From Actinomycetes bacterium (GTDB lineage Bacteria > Actinomycetota > Acidimicrobiia > Acidimicrobiales > RAAP-2), in contig JAJZMN010000125.1 in NCBI GenBank assembly GCA_021850345.1, positions 1-5,579 on the forward strand: 5,579 nt of DNA, given 5' to 3'. The position numbers were made by a program, and so were the translations under genes. Below, piece by piece: positions 1 to 5,253 of the stretch. Within the stretch, counting starts at the first letter, position 1. Every line of letters begins with the position of its first letter. The notes beneath the pieces were generated by a model. That model saw only the letters and a program-made list of their open reading frames with translations. It searched no databases and was not told the origin of the DNA.

Positions 1-571
1 CGGGCGAGTTGTCGTCCTTGCTGAGACGGTCGTAGCGGACGAGCGTGGGCTTGTAGCCGAGGACCGCCGCCGCCTCGATGGCACCCCCGTGGGTGAGCCC
101 GCCGAGCGCGTCGCCGTAGAGCTCCTCGGCGACATAGCAGGCATGGGCGATCACCACGTTCAGGTCGTACTCCTGGGTGAGCCGGCTGCCGATGGTCGTC
201 AGCGCCCCGATGTTGCCTTCGTGCCAGTTCACGAAGCCGACCTCGCGCACACCGTGGGCGGCGAGCGAGGCGCCGACCTCGACGAGGACCGCCTCGTAGG
301 TCGCGGCCGAGACCGACACCGTGCTCGGGAAGCCCATGTGGATGGGCGTGACACCGAACTGCATCCCGGGAAGCACGAGCGCAGGCAGCTCCGGGGCGAC
401 GAGGTCGCAGATCGCCAGACTCGCGAAGTAGTCGGTCCCCGTCGGCAGGTGTGGTCCGTGCTGCTCGGTACTGCCGCAGGGGATGAGCACGAGCGGCCGC
501 TCGGCGAGTGCGGCGACGACGTCGCTGTTCGTCAGCTCGTCGAAGCGTCGGTTACTGGCGTTGCCGCTCAC
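1..571 (-). CDS. Creatininase-family metal-dependent amidohydrolase, C-terminus cut by window edge
   Basis: The first 190 residues are visible; the family usually has about 240-270, so the C-terminal quarter is missing. The metal-site signature GSTEQHGPHLPTGTD lies at residues 33-47, with E36, H38 and D47 matching known creatininase metal ligands. A second ligand motif, NWHEGN at 115-120 (H117), replaces the common NGHGGN, and HGGAIEA at 161-167 (E166) replaces the usual HAG-x-x-ET. Family members hydrolyse cyclic amides, lactams or related C-N bonds (creatininase, MftE, ArfB); the substrate here cannot be read from sequence. It should be cytoplasmic, as no signal peptide is seen. The GTG start at 569-571 is chosen because AGGGG lies 8 nt upstream and the frame has a stop at 602-604. 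It follows the binding-protein gene by 38 bp and is probably co-transcribed with it. The family call is firm; true creatininase activity is not implied. Confidence 0.9.
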   Translation of the reverse strand, partial: MSGNASNRRFDELTNSDVVAALAERPLVLIPCGSTEQHGPHLPTGTDYFASLAICDLVAPELPALVLPGMQFGVTPIHMGFPSTVSVSAATYEAVLVEVGASLAAHGVREVGFVNWHEGNIGALTTIGSRLTQEYDLNVVIAHACYVAEELYGDALGGLTHGGAIEAAAVLGYKPTLVRYDRLSKDDNSP

Positions 572-579
572 TTGCCCAT

Positions 580-584
580 CCCCT
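580..584 (-). promoter_or_regulatory. Ribosome binding site of the creatininase-family gene
   Basis: On the minus strand AGGGG lies 8 nt before the GTG codon at 571-569. It decides the start, because the nearby ATG at 579-577 is in another frame and runs into a stop within four codons. Confidence 0.6.
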
Positions 585-595
585 GCGTTGTCGTT

Positions 596-611
596 ACGGA
601 ACTACGGAACT
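596..611. repeat. 8-bp tandem direct repeat between two genes
   Basis: ACGGAACT occurs twice in perfect tandem (596-603 and 604-611), covering two bases of the stop codon of the upstream binding-protein gene and part of the 38-bp spacer. It may be a simple duplication; no function is evident. Confidence 0.6.
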
Positions 612-1677
612 ACTGTCCCGGAACCCGACCGAGCTTCTTCAGCACGGCCTGGATGTAGGTGTTGTCGACCACCTGAGAGTACGTCGGGACGTGGTCGATC
701 TCCTTGAACTGGTAGAGCTTCTTCGCGGTGTAGGCCTCCATCTTCGGGATCAGCCCGGAGTTGTTCGGCCAGGTCTTCTCGTTCTGGAGGAACTTCACCG
801 CGTAGCTGACCGCGCCCCGGTCCTCCTGGGTGGCCTTCACGCCGATGTTGATCAGAGCGTTGGTGTTCGCCCGGTTGTTCATCCACCGGTCCGCCATCAC
901 CATCGCCGTGAGGAACCGCTCGGTGATCTGGACGTGGTGGCTTGTGTAGCTGTCCAGGGAGGTCACCCCGCCGTACCACCAAAGCGGCAGCGTCTTGTAC
1001 TCGTCCGTGAGCACATTCGCGCCCTTCAGCTGGTGCAGGACGACGTAGGCGTCGTCAGCGTGGAAGACCGCCACCTTGATGCGGCCCGAAACGAGGGCCG
1101 GGACGAACTCCGAGCGCGTCATCGTGATCGGCTTGACCTGCGAGATGTTCACGTCCGGGAATAGGCACGCGGCGAGCGTCGTCTCCGAGAAGCCGTCGGT
1201 GCCCGTCGATCCGACCGGTTGGCCGATCAGCTGCTTCGGGCTGGTGATCCCCGGCGCCGCGATGCACTGCGTGTCGAGCTTCATGCCGTAGGACCAGATC
1301 GCGTGGATCGGCGCGTTCGCCGCCGCCGACTCGATCGCGTCGGTCGCGGAGGAGAAGCCAAAGGTGATCGAACCCGCCGTCGTGCCGAGCTCGGTCTGCA
1401 GCCCGTTCGGCATGGAGATGAAGTGAACGTGCAGGTGCTCCTTGGCGAAGAAGCCCTCCTGCTGGGCGACGTAGGGCGCCATGAAGATGACCTTCGGCGG
1501 CGAGAGCGCGAGGCCGACGTTGACATCGGCCCAGGCGATCTTCGACGCGTGCGAGCGCGCGGCACTCGCGCCGGGAAGCGCAACGGACGCGCTCACCATG
1601 AGTGCCGCTCCGACGACGCCGACGCCGGCTGCCACGCGCCGGCGTGATGGACGCCGGAAGGGATATGGTGCTTTCAT
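610..1677 (-). CDS. ABC transporter substrate-binding protein, NMT1/THI5/SsuA-like
   Basis: A 355-residue secreted solute receptor for an ABC importer. Residues 1-40 form a signal peptide: a very basic N-region (RRPSRRR at 8-14), a hydrophobic stretch at about 15-34, and an ASA-A cleavage site near 39. No lipobox cysteine follows, so it is either released or held by other means; SRRRVA at 11-16 is faintly Tat-like. The mature part has typical features of the family: an N-terminal strand, then KVIFMAPYVAQQEGFFAKE at 62-80 (the 'small molecule mimic moves in' helix), GSITFGFSSATDAI at 102-115, a hinge around SPKQLIGQPVGSTGTDGF at 146-163, and FVPALVSGRIKVAVFHAD at 191-208. Relatives bind sulfonates, taurine, nitrate or pyrimidine precursors. 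Its position behind the SAF/UxaA lyase genes suggests it imports that enzyme's substrate or a precursor. No permease or ATPase gene is in the window. The ATG start has AGGGGGG 8 nt upstream. The fold is secure; the ligand is not. Confidence 0.9.
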   Translation of the reverse strand: MKAPYPFRRPSRRRVAAGVGVVGAALMVSASVALPGASAARSHASKIAWADVNVGLALSPPKVIFMAPYVAQQEGFFAKEHLHVHFISMPNGLQTELGTTAGSITFGFSSATDAIESAAANAPIHAIWSYGMKLDTQCIAAPGITSPKQLIGQPVGSTGTDGFSETTLAACLFPDVNISQVKPITMTRSEFVPALVSGRIKVAVFHADDAYVVLHQLKGANVLTDEYKTLPLWWYGGVTSLDSYTSHHVQITERFLTAMVMADRWMNNRANTNALINIGVKATQEDRGAVSYAVKFLQNEKTWPNNSGLIPKMEAYTAKKLYQFKEIDHVPTYSQVVDNTYIQAVLKKLGRVPGQ

Positions 1678-1685
1678 ACTGTGAT

Positions 1686-1692
1686 CCCCCCT
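1686..1692 (-). promoter_or_regulatory. Strong ribosome binding site of the substrate-binding protein gene
   Basis: AGGGGGG on the minus strand sits 8 nt before the ATG at 1677-1675. It is stronger than the site of the downstream gene, which would fit the high expression usually needed for binding proteins. Confidence 0.65.
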
Positions 1693-1749
1693 GGGTATCG
1701 GTGGTTACTGCTGCGCTCTTTCTAGCGTGTCTCGCACAGGCCCGGTACA

Positions 1750-1763
1750 CCGCCCTTTGGCGG
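1750..1763 (-). other. Short GC hairpin after the large lyase subunit gene
   Basis: CCGCC and GGCGG (1750-1754 and 1759-1763) form a 5-bp stem with a 4-nt loop, six nt after the stop codon of the lyase gene. No U-tract follows in the direction of transcription, so it is not a standard terminator. It could mildly attenuate transcription or protect a processed mRNA end between lyase and binding-protein genes. The rest of the 91-bp spacer shows no convincing promoter. Confidence 0.3.
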
Positions 1764-1768
1764 GGGGC

Positions 1769-2926
1769 TCAGGCGCTCTGGTAGAGCTTGGTGATGACGA
1801 ACTCGCGATGGCCCAGCGCCTCGGCGCAGGTGAGCCGGCCGCGTATCGTCTGGGCGACGAGCGTGTCGAGCTGGTCGCCCGCCTCCTCCAAGGTGAGCTC
1901 GCCGGTCAGGATCTTGGAGACGTCGAGGTCGATGTGCTCGCTCATCGTCGCGGCCGTGATCGGGTTCGCCGTGATCTTGAGAACCGGCTCGATCGGGTTG
2001 CCGATGATGTTGCCCTGACCGGTGGGGAACAGGTGCAGAACGGCACCGCCGGCCGCCATGAGGGTGATCGTCTCTGCCGCTGCGCAGGAGCTGTCCATGA
2101 AGTTCAGCCCTGCACGGGTCGGTCGCGCGGCCGGCCCGATCGCGTCGACAACCGGGACCGTGCCGGTCTTGGCGATGTTGCCGAGTGCCTTCTCCTCGAT
2201 GGTCGAGAGGCCACCGCGGATGTTGCCCTCGGTCGGCTGCGAACCGAGGAGGTTGGCGCCGGAGGCCTCGATCATCGCGATGTAGTTGTCGTAGAAGGTC
2301 ATGAAGCGCTTGCGGACGTCGTCGTCGATGCAGCGCTCGGCGATCAGGTGCTCCCCGCCGGTGAGCTCGCTCGTCTCACCGAAGATCACCGTGCCGCCGC
2401 GCGCGACGTGACGATCGACGACGACCGAGGTGGTCGGGCACGACCCCAGCCCGCTCGTGGTGTCCGACTCGCCGCACTTGATCGAGACCAGCACCTCGGC
2501 GAAGTCGACTTCGGTGCGCTCGAGCGCGCTCGCGTCCTGGAGCATGCGCGCCGCGTGGCGGGCACCGGTGGCGATGGTCTCGAGGTCCCCGTGGCGCTCG
2601 ATCGACAGTCCGACAACCGGCTTGCCCGTCTCGGCGATCGCGTCCGCCACCCGTGCCGTCCAGGCCGGCTCGATGCCGACCACAACTGCTGCGGCGACGT
2701 TCGGGTTGGTGCCCGCACCGATCAGCGTCGCGAACGTCAGTTCGAGATCTGCGCCGAACTGGAGGCGCCCGTAGGCGTGCGGCAGCGCGAGCGTGCCGGG
2801 GACGACCTTCGCGATGGCCTCAGCGGAAGCGTTGGAGAGGTCGTCGACCGGAATGATCACGACATGGTTGCGAATACCCACCCGGCCGTCGGGCCGGCGG
2901 TAGCCGGTCAGGCGCTCTGCTGCCAT
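1769..2926 (-). CDS. UxaA-family lyase, large catalytic subunit (SuyB-like)
   Basis: A 385-residue protein matching the catalytic part of altronate/galactarate dehydratases and the large subunit of sulfolactate sulfo-lyase. Landmarks: GYRRPDGRVGIRNHV at 8-22, NPNVAAAVVVGIE at 74-86, IKCGESDTTSGL at 149-160, GGTVIFGETSEL at 177-188, GGLSTIEEKALG at 238-249, FPTGQGNIIGNPIEPVLKI at 300-318, and HREFVITKLYQSA at the end. The family removes water or sulfite from a 2-hydroxyacid, generally with Fe/divalent metal. The IGNPIEPV-type stretch resembles what I recall of SuyB more than UxaA. Several cysteines of E. coli UxaA are replaced: in UxaA's LPTVGC, HTYGC, GLGC and SLGC contexts this protein has PVDDL, HAYGR, GIEPA and ALGN; C151 is retained. 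The ATG at 2926-2924 is chosen because GAGGAG lies 6 nt upstream; a longer in-frame start near 3112 would add residues that are only the other-frame shadow of the SAF gene. The start overlaps the SAF gene by 19 bp, implying translational coupling. Substrate uncertain: sulfolactate-like, or a sugar acid. Confidence 0.88.
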   Translation of the reverse strand: MAAERLTGYRRPDGRVGIRNHVVIIPVDDLSNASAEAIAKVVPGTLALPHAYGRLQFGADLELTFATLIGAGTNPNVAAAVVVGIEPAWTARVADAIAETGKPVVGLSIERHGDLETIATGARHAARMLQDASALERTEVDFAEVLVSIKCGESDTTSGLGSCPTTSVVVDRHVARGGTVIFGETSELTGGEHLIAERCIDDDVRKRFMTFYDNYIAMIEASGANLLGSQPTEGNIRGGLSTIEEKALGNIAKTGTVPVVDAIGPAARPTRAGLNFMDSSCAAAETITLMAAGGAVLHLFPTGQGNIIGNPIEPVLKITANPITAATMSEHIDLDVSKILTGELTLEEAGDQLDTLVAQTIRGRLTCAEALGHREFVITKLYQSA

Positions 2927-3219
2927 CGTGCGCTCCTCACGTTGTGCGTGTGAACAAGGGCGCCACGCTCGATCGCGCAGCGTGTGAGCGCGACGCGCAC
3001 CTTGTACTCGGTGACCTCGGCGCCTTCTGCCAGGTCGACGAGTGCGACCTTGTGACCGAGCGGGATTGCCTCCTTGACGAGGATCGTCTCCCGGCGGTTC
3101 GAGTCGAGCCAACCGGCGAGCGCCTCACCGGGCTCGAGGTCCCGGATCGCGACACCGACGTCGTCGCCCTCATTGTGGATCAGCACGGCCAGCGTGCCGC
3201 TACTGGTGTCGTCCCCCAC
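2908..3219 (-). CDS. SAF-domain small subunit of UxaA-family lyase (SuyA-like)
   Basis: About 103 residues (106 if the ATG at 3228-3226 is used), corresponding to the N-terminal SAF domain that precedes the catalytic domain in single-chain altronate dehydratase. Matching landmarks are an N-terminal H-N-E-G-D-D-V-G-V-A-I (compare HALDNVAVAL in E. coli UxaA), VKEAIPLGHKVALVDLAEGA in the middle, and GALVHTHNV near the end, where HTHN is a family hallmark. SAF domains help form the active site with the large subunit. A free SAF subunit beside a separate catalytic subunit is the SuyA/SuyB arrangement ((2R)-3-sulfolactate to pyruvate and sulfite), though other split UxaA enzymes exist and their substrates are mostly unknown. 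The GTG start at 3219 is preferred, because AGAAGG lies 9 nt upstream, whereas it abuts the ATG at 3228 with no spacer. The gene is first in a unit driven by the promoter at 3272-3300 and ends 19 bp inside the large-subunit gene. Confidence 0.85.
   Translation of the reverse strand: MGDDTSSGTLAVLIHNEGDDVGVAIRDLEPGEALAGWLDSNRRETILVKEAIPLGHKVALVDLAEGAEVTEYKVRVALTRCAIERGALVHTHNVRSARWQQSA
2933..2938 (-). promoter_or_regulatory. Ribosome binding site of the large lyase subunit, inside the SAF gene
   Basis: GAGGAG on the minus strand lies 6 nt before ATG 2926-2924 and within the last codons of the SAF gene. It fixes the start of the large subunit and fits coupled, balanced synthesis of the two subunits. 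Confidence 0.7.
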
Positions 3220-3248
3220 TCCATCCATCCTTCTTCAACTCTGGCTAA

Positions 3249-3262
3249 GACCTCTGACCTCT
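3249..3262. repeat. 7-bp tandem repeat just downstream of the predicted transcription start
   Basis: AGAGGTC occurs twice in direct tandem on the minus strand (3262-3256 and 3255-3249), about 3-17 nt downstream of the expected +1 of the promoter at 3272-3300. A repressor bound here would block the promoter, so it is a candidate operator, perhaps for the GntR-type regulator upstream. GntR sites are more often inverted than direct repeats; the flanks AAGA...TCTT give a weak dyad (3247-3263). Confidence 0.35.
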
Positions 3263-3271
3263 TTCCAGCGC

Positions 3272-3300
3272 AGCGTACTGACACCCCTGAGAAGCGTCAA
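3272..3300 (-). promoter_or_regulatory. Sigma70/SigA-type promoter of the SAF-lyase-transport unit
   Basis: On the minus strand TTGACG (3300-3295) and TACGCT (3277-3272) are separated by exactly 17 nt, a near-consensus -35/-10 pair (TTGACn and TAnnnT). The expected start of transcription is near 3265, giving a leader of about 37-46 nt before the SAF gene. It is the best promoter seen in the window and implies the lyase, binding protein and creatininase-family genes form their own unit, separate from or in addition to read-through from the dehydrogenase. Confidence 0.6.
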
Positions 3301-3324
3301 GCTCCCGACGGCGTCGCCCATCTT

Positions 3325-3371
3325 GACCCCCGACGGCGACGGTGCAGGTCACGGGCACTGTCGTGGGGGTC
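3325..3371 (-). terminator. Bulged hairpin behind the dehydrogenase gene, possible terminator or attenuator
   Basis: GACCCCC (3325-3331) pairs with GGGGGTC (3365-3371), and inside it CGACGGTG (3337-3344) pairs with CACTGTCG (3356-3363) with one mismatch, leaving an 11-nt loop and an uneven bulge. It begins 4 nt after the dehydrogenase stop and lies just upstream of a good promoter, the place expected for a terminator. No U-tract follows, so intrinsic termination would be weak. Confidence 0.4.
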
Positions 3372-3375
3372 GACG

Positions 3376-4416
3376 TCAGCTGATGAAACAGTCGGGCACG
3401 CGCACGCCGCGGTCCGCGGCGAGCGCCACAAGCTCGGCGGCGAGTGCCTCCGGAATCGACAGCGCGAGGTCGTCACCGATCTCCCGGGGAAGGAGGTGGG
3501 CGGCGCCGGGTACCCGACCACCGCTATCGGAGATCGAGCGTGCGAGCGCTGCGAGGCGCTCCCGGGCATGGCCGTCACCGTCGAGGAACCGCGGATCGAG
3601 CGCGATCACAAGGTGCGCGACCCGCTGGGCCGCCGCGGCCGCTGCAGGCGCCAACGGATCCGCGATCTGGGGCGCGAGGTTCGGGCCGATCACCCCCCCC
3701 GTCAGGGCCTCGACGAGGAACGCGAGCGCGAAGCCCTTCGCCCCCCCAAGAGGCGCGAGCATGCCCGCAAGCGCGCTTGCGGGGTCGGTCGTCGGCGCGC
3801 CCGTCGCGTCGAACGCCCAACCGGGCTCGAGGGCGGCGCCATCACGTGCCCGAGCCGCGATCGTCCCGCGGGCGACCGCCGCGGTTGCGAGGTCGACGAT
3901 TGCGGGGCGCGGCGATGCCGGCACCCCGGCCGCGATCGGGCTCGTCGAGAGCAGCGGTCGGTCTCCGCCCACCGCCGGCATGGCCGCCGGGCCCGTCGAG
4001 AAGGCGAGGCCGACGAGACCGACCTCCACGAGCGGGACGACACCGAGACCAAGCACCCCGGCGTGCCCGGAGTTCGCGATTGAGACGGCCGCCACACCCG
4101 AGCGGGCCGCGAGCACCGCCGCGTGCTTGGCCGCTCGCGTCAGCTGCCAGTGACCGAGCCCGTTGCCGCCGTCGAAGACGGCGGTCGCCGCGCTCTCCCG
4201 CAGGAGGCGCAGGCTGGCCTGTGGATCGGTACCGCCTGCGGCGAAGCGTTCGAGGTAGTGGGGGAGACGCAAGAGTCCATGTGACGGCCGCCCCCAGACC
4301 TCGGCAACGACGAGCGCACACGCCGTCTCGCTCGCCGCCTCGGGTGGCATTCCCGCCGACTCGAGCAGGCCAGAACTGAGCGCCCGAGCGCCGCCGACGT
4401 CGATCGGGCCTGCCAC
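3376..4416 (-). CDS. Ldh2-family NAD(P)-dependent 2-hydroxyacid dehydrogenase (malate/sulfolactate dehydrogenase-like)
   Basis: A 346-residue member of the Ldh2/MDH2 family, which is unrelated to Rossmann-type lactate dehydrogenases and usually has 330-360 residues. It would interconvert a 2-hydroxyacid and its 2-oxoacid in the cytoplasm. Signatures in order: RPSHGLLRLPHYLERFAAGG at 43-62 with the conserved SHG histidine (H46), NSGHAG at 115-120, GGDRPLLSTSPIAAGVPA at 150-167, IVDLATAAVARGTIA at 173-187, PGWAFDATGAPTTDP at 198-212, and PLGGAKGFALAFLVEALTG at 222-240. The GGAKG segment and the compact region after it recall the ComC/(2R)-3-sulfolactate dehydrogenase branch, from memory of the family. 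The usual ARGKI lysine is a threonine. The GTG start at 4416-4414 is chosen because GGGGGAGGG lies 8 nt upstream; an in-frame GTG at 4446 has a poor site. It lies between the regulator and the lyase genes, so it probably acts on the lyase substrate or its isomer. Substrate is inferred, not shown. Confidence 0.88.
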   Translation of the reverse strand: MAGPIDVGGARALSSGLLESAGMPPEAASETACALVVAEVWGRPSHGLLRLPHYLERFAAGGTDPQASLRLLRESAATAVFDGGNGLGHWQLTRAAKHAAVLAARSGVAAVSIANSGHAGVLGLGVVPLVEVGLVGLAFSTGPAAMPAVGGDRPLLSTSPIAAGVPASPRPAIVDLATAAVARGTIAARARDGAALEPGWAFDATGAPTTDPASALAGMLAPLGGAKGFALAFLVEALTGGVIGPNLAPQIADPLAPAAAAAAQRVAHLVIALDPRFLDGDGHARERLAALARSISDSGGRVPGAAHLLPREIGDDLALSIPEALAAELVALAADRGVRVPDCFIS

Positions 4417-4424
4417 AGCTCCAT

Positions 4425-4433
4425 CCCTCCCCC
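4425..4433 (-). promoter_or_regulatory. Ribosome binding site that sets the dehydrogenase start
   Basis: GGGGGAGGG on the minus strand lies 8 nt before the GTG at 4416-4414. It would fall inside the coding region if the upstream in-frame GTG at 4446 were used, so the shorter protein is favoured. Confidence 0.6.
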
Positions 4434-4458
4434 GGACCGCACTCACCCTAGGTTCCTT

Positions 4459-4510
4459 GCGCCGCGCGTCGAAACCGCGGCGCGTCGAACGTGGCGAGCC
4501 CGGACCGGGC
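4459..4510. repeat. Inverted and direct repeats between regulator and dehydrogenase genes
   Basis: GCGCCGCG (4459-4466) and CGCGGCGC (4476-4483) form a perfect 8-bp inverted repeat with a 9-nt loop. Overlapping it, GCGCGTCGAA occurs twice in direct orientation (4464-4473 and 4480-4489, 16 bp apart). Next to these, 4498-4510 is a perfect palindrome GCCCGG-A-CCGGGC. These elements lie 14 nt or more past the regulator stop and 43 nt or more before the dehydrogenase start. They could be a regulator terminator without U-tract, an operator, or chance structure in GC-rich DNA. No convincing -35/-10 pair is present here, so regulator and dehydrogenase may be co-transcribed. Confidence 0.45.
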
Positions 4511-4524
4511 CGCCTCCACCGCGG

Positions 4525-5253
4525 TCAGTCAAAGACGGAGTCGAGCCTGCCGACGGACCACCGGGCGACGAAGCTGAAACGATCTCCCCGCACGATGCTC
4601 TGGCGCCACTCGATCGGGATCCCCGCCGATGACGCCAACCTCTCGATCCCGAAGGCCGGTTCCCGGCTCCCGATGTGCAGAACCTCGCAGTCCGACGCAT
4701 CGGGCATAACCGGGCGGATCCTCTCCCATCCCGCCGTGAGACGCACCCCGCAGAGCCGTTCGAGCTCGTCGCAGAGCGATGCGCTCCGAAAATCGACATC
4801 AAGCAGGGGAGCCGCTCGATCCGCCGGCAGCCAGGATCGGTCGAGCGCGAGTGGCTCCCCGTCAAACACGCGGAGTCGCTCGAGGTAGAGGAGGGACCCG
4901 CCTTCGCAGGAAAGCGTCTCGGCCGCCCGTTGGTCGTCGCGCACTTCGAGCGCACGCACGACGGTCTCCTGCCCGCCGACGCAGTCGACCGATCGGTACA
5001 GGCTGTACGGCTTTCCGATCGCCTGCTCGATCGGCGCGCGCGTGACGAAGGAGCCTTGTCCGCGCCGGCGCTCGAGAAGGCCGTCGGCCTGCAGACGCCG
5101 GACGGCCTCTCGGACCGTGTGCCGGCTGACGCCATAGCGCGCGACGAGTTCGAGGTCGCCGGGAAAGCGATCATCGAACTCCCCTGCCTCCAGGCGCTGG
5201 CGAAGATCCGCCAGCACCTGGGCCCACAGCGGCCGCGCGAGCGTTGCCCTCAT
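4525..5253 (-). CDS. GntR-family transcriptional regulator, HutC subfamily (wHTH + UTRA)
   Basis: A 242-residue regulator. Residues about 8-75 are a GntR winged helix-turn-helix: PLWAQVLADLRQRLEAGEF, then the recognition segment LELVARYGVSRHTVREAVRR at 34-53, and the wing ERRRGQGSFV at 61-70. Residues about 85-238 fit an UTRA small-molecule-binding domain: LLYLERLRVFDGEPLALDRS at 121-140, an SASLCDELERLCGVRL segment at 157-172, and a C-terminal FGIERLASSAGIPIEW and RGDRFSFVARW. HutC-type proteins usually repress neighbouring catabolic or uptake genes until the pathway substrate or an intermediate binds the UTRA domain; here the obvious targets are the dehydrogenase and lyase units. It is encoded first, on the same strand. 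The ATG at 5253-5251 is favoured because it is directly followed by the usual start of the GntR helix; an in-frame GTG at 5268 would add five residues. No strong ribosome site precedes either. Effector unknown. Confidence 0.9.
   Translation of the reverse strand: MRATLARPLWAQVLADLRQRLEAGEFDDRFPGDLELVARYGVSRHTVREAVRRLQADGLLERRRGQGSFVTRAPIEQAIGKPYSLYRSVDCVGGQETVVRALEVRDDQRAAETLSCEGGSLLYLERLRVFDGEPLALDRSWLPADRAAPLLDVDFRSASLCDELERLCGVRLTAGWERIRPVMPDASDCEVLHIGSREPAFGIERLASSAGIPIEWRQSIVRGDRFSFVARWSVGRLDSVFD

Noticed and set aside
89..658. Plus-strand open frame opposite the creatininase-family gene
   Set aside because: The minus strand has unmistakable creatininase motifs; the plus frame has none.
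1055..1750. Alternative minus-strand frame of 231 codons across the binding-protein start
   Set aside because: It is a shifted frame of the binding-protein gene, Arg-rich with no signal peptide or motif, while the 610-1677 frame is a full family match.
1727..2953. Long plus-strand open frame of about 408 codons
   Set aside because: It lies opposite the large lyase subunit, which has clear family motifs. The plus-strand translation is Arg/Asp/Val-rich without any recognisable domain, as expected for an antisense shadow in GC-rich DNA.
2927..3112. In-frame N-terminal extension of the large lyase subunit
   Set aside because: The extra 62 residues are Arg/Gly-rich and are the out-of-frame reading of the SAF gene; the ATG at 2926 has its own GAGGAG site and starts where homologues start.
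2944..4083. Long plus-strand open frame of about 379 codons
   Set aside because: It is opposite the SAF gene, the promoter region and the dehydrogenase gene; composition is Arg-rich and it has no domain signature. The overlapping plus frame at 3074-4153 is rejected for the same reason.
4527..4532. TTGACT as a -35 box for the dehydrogenase gene
   Set aside because: It falls on the end of the regulator coding sequence, and at 17 nt spacing the partner hexamer is CCCGGT, which is not a -10 element.
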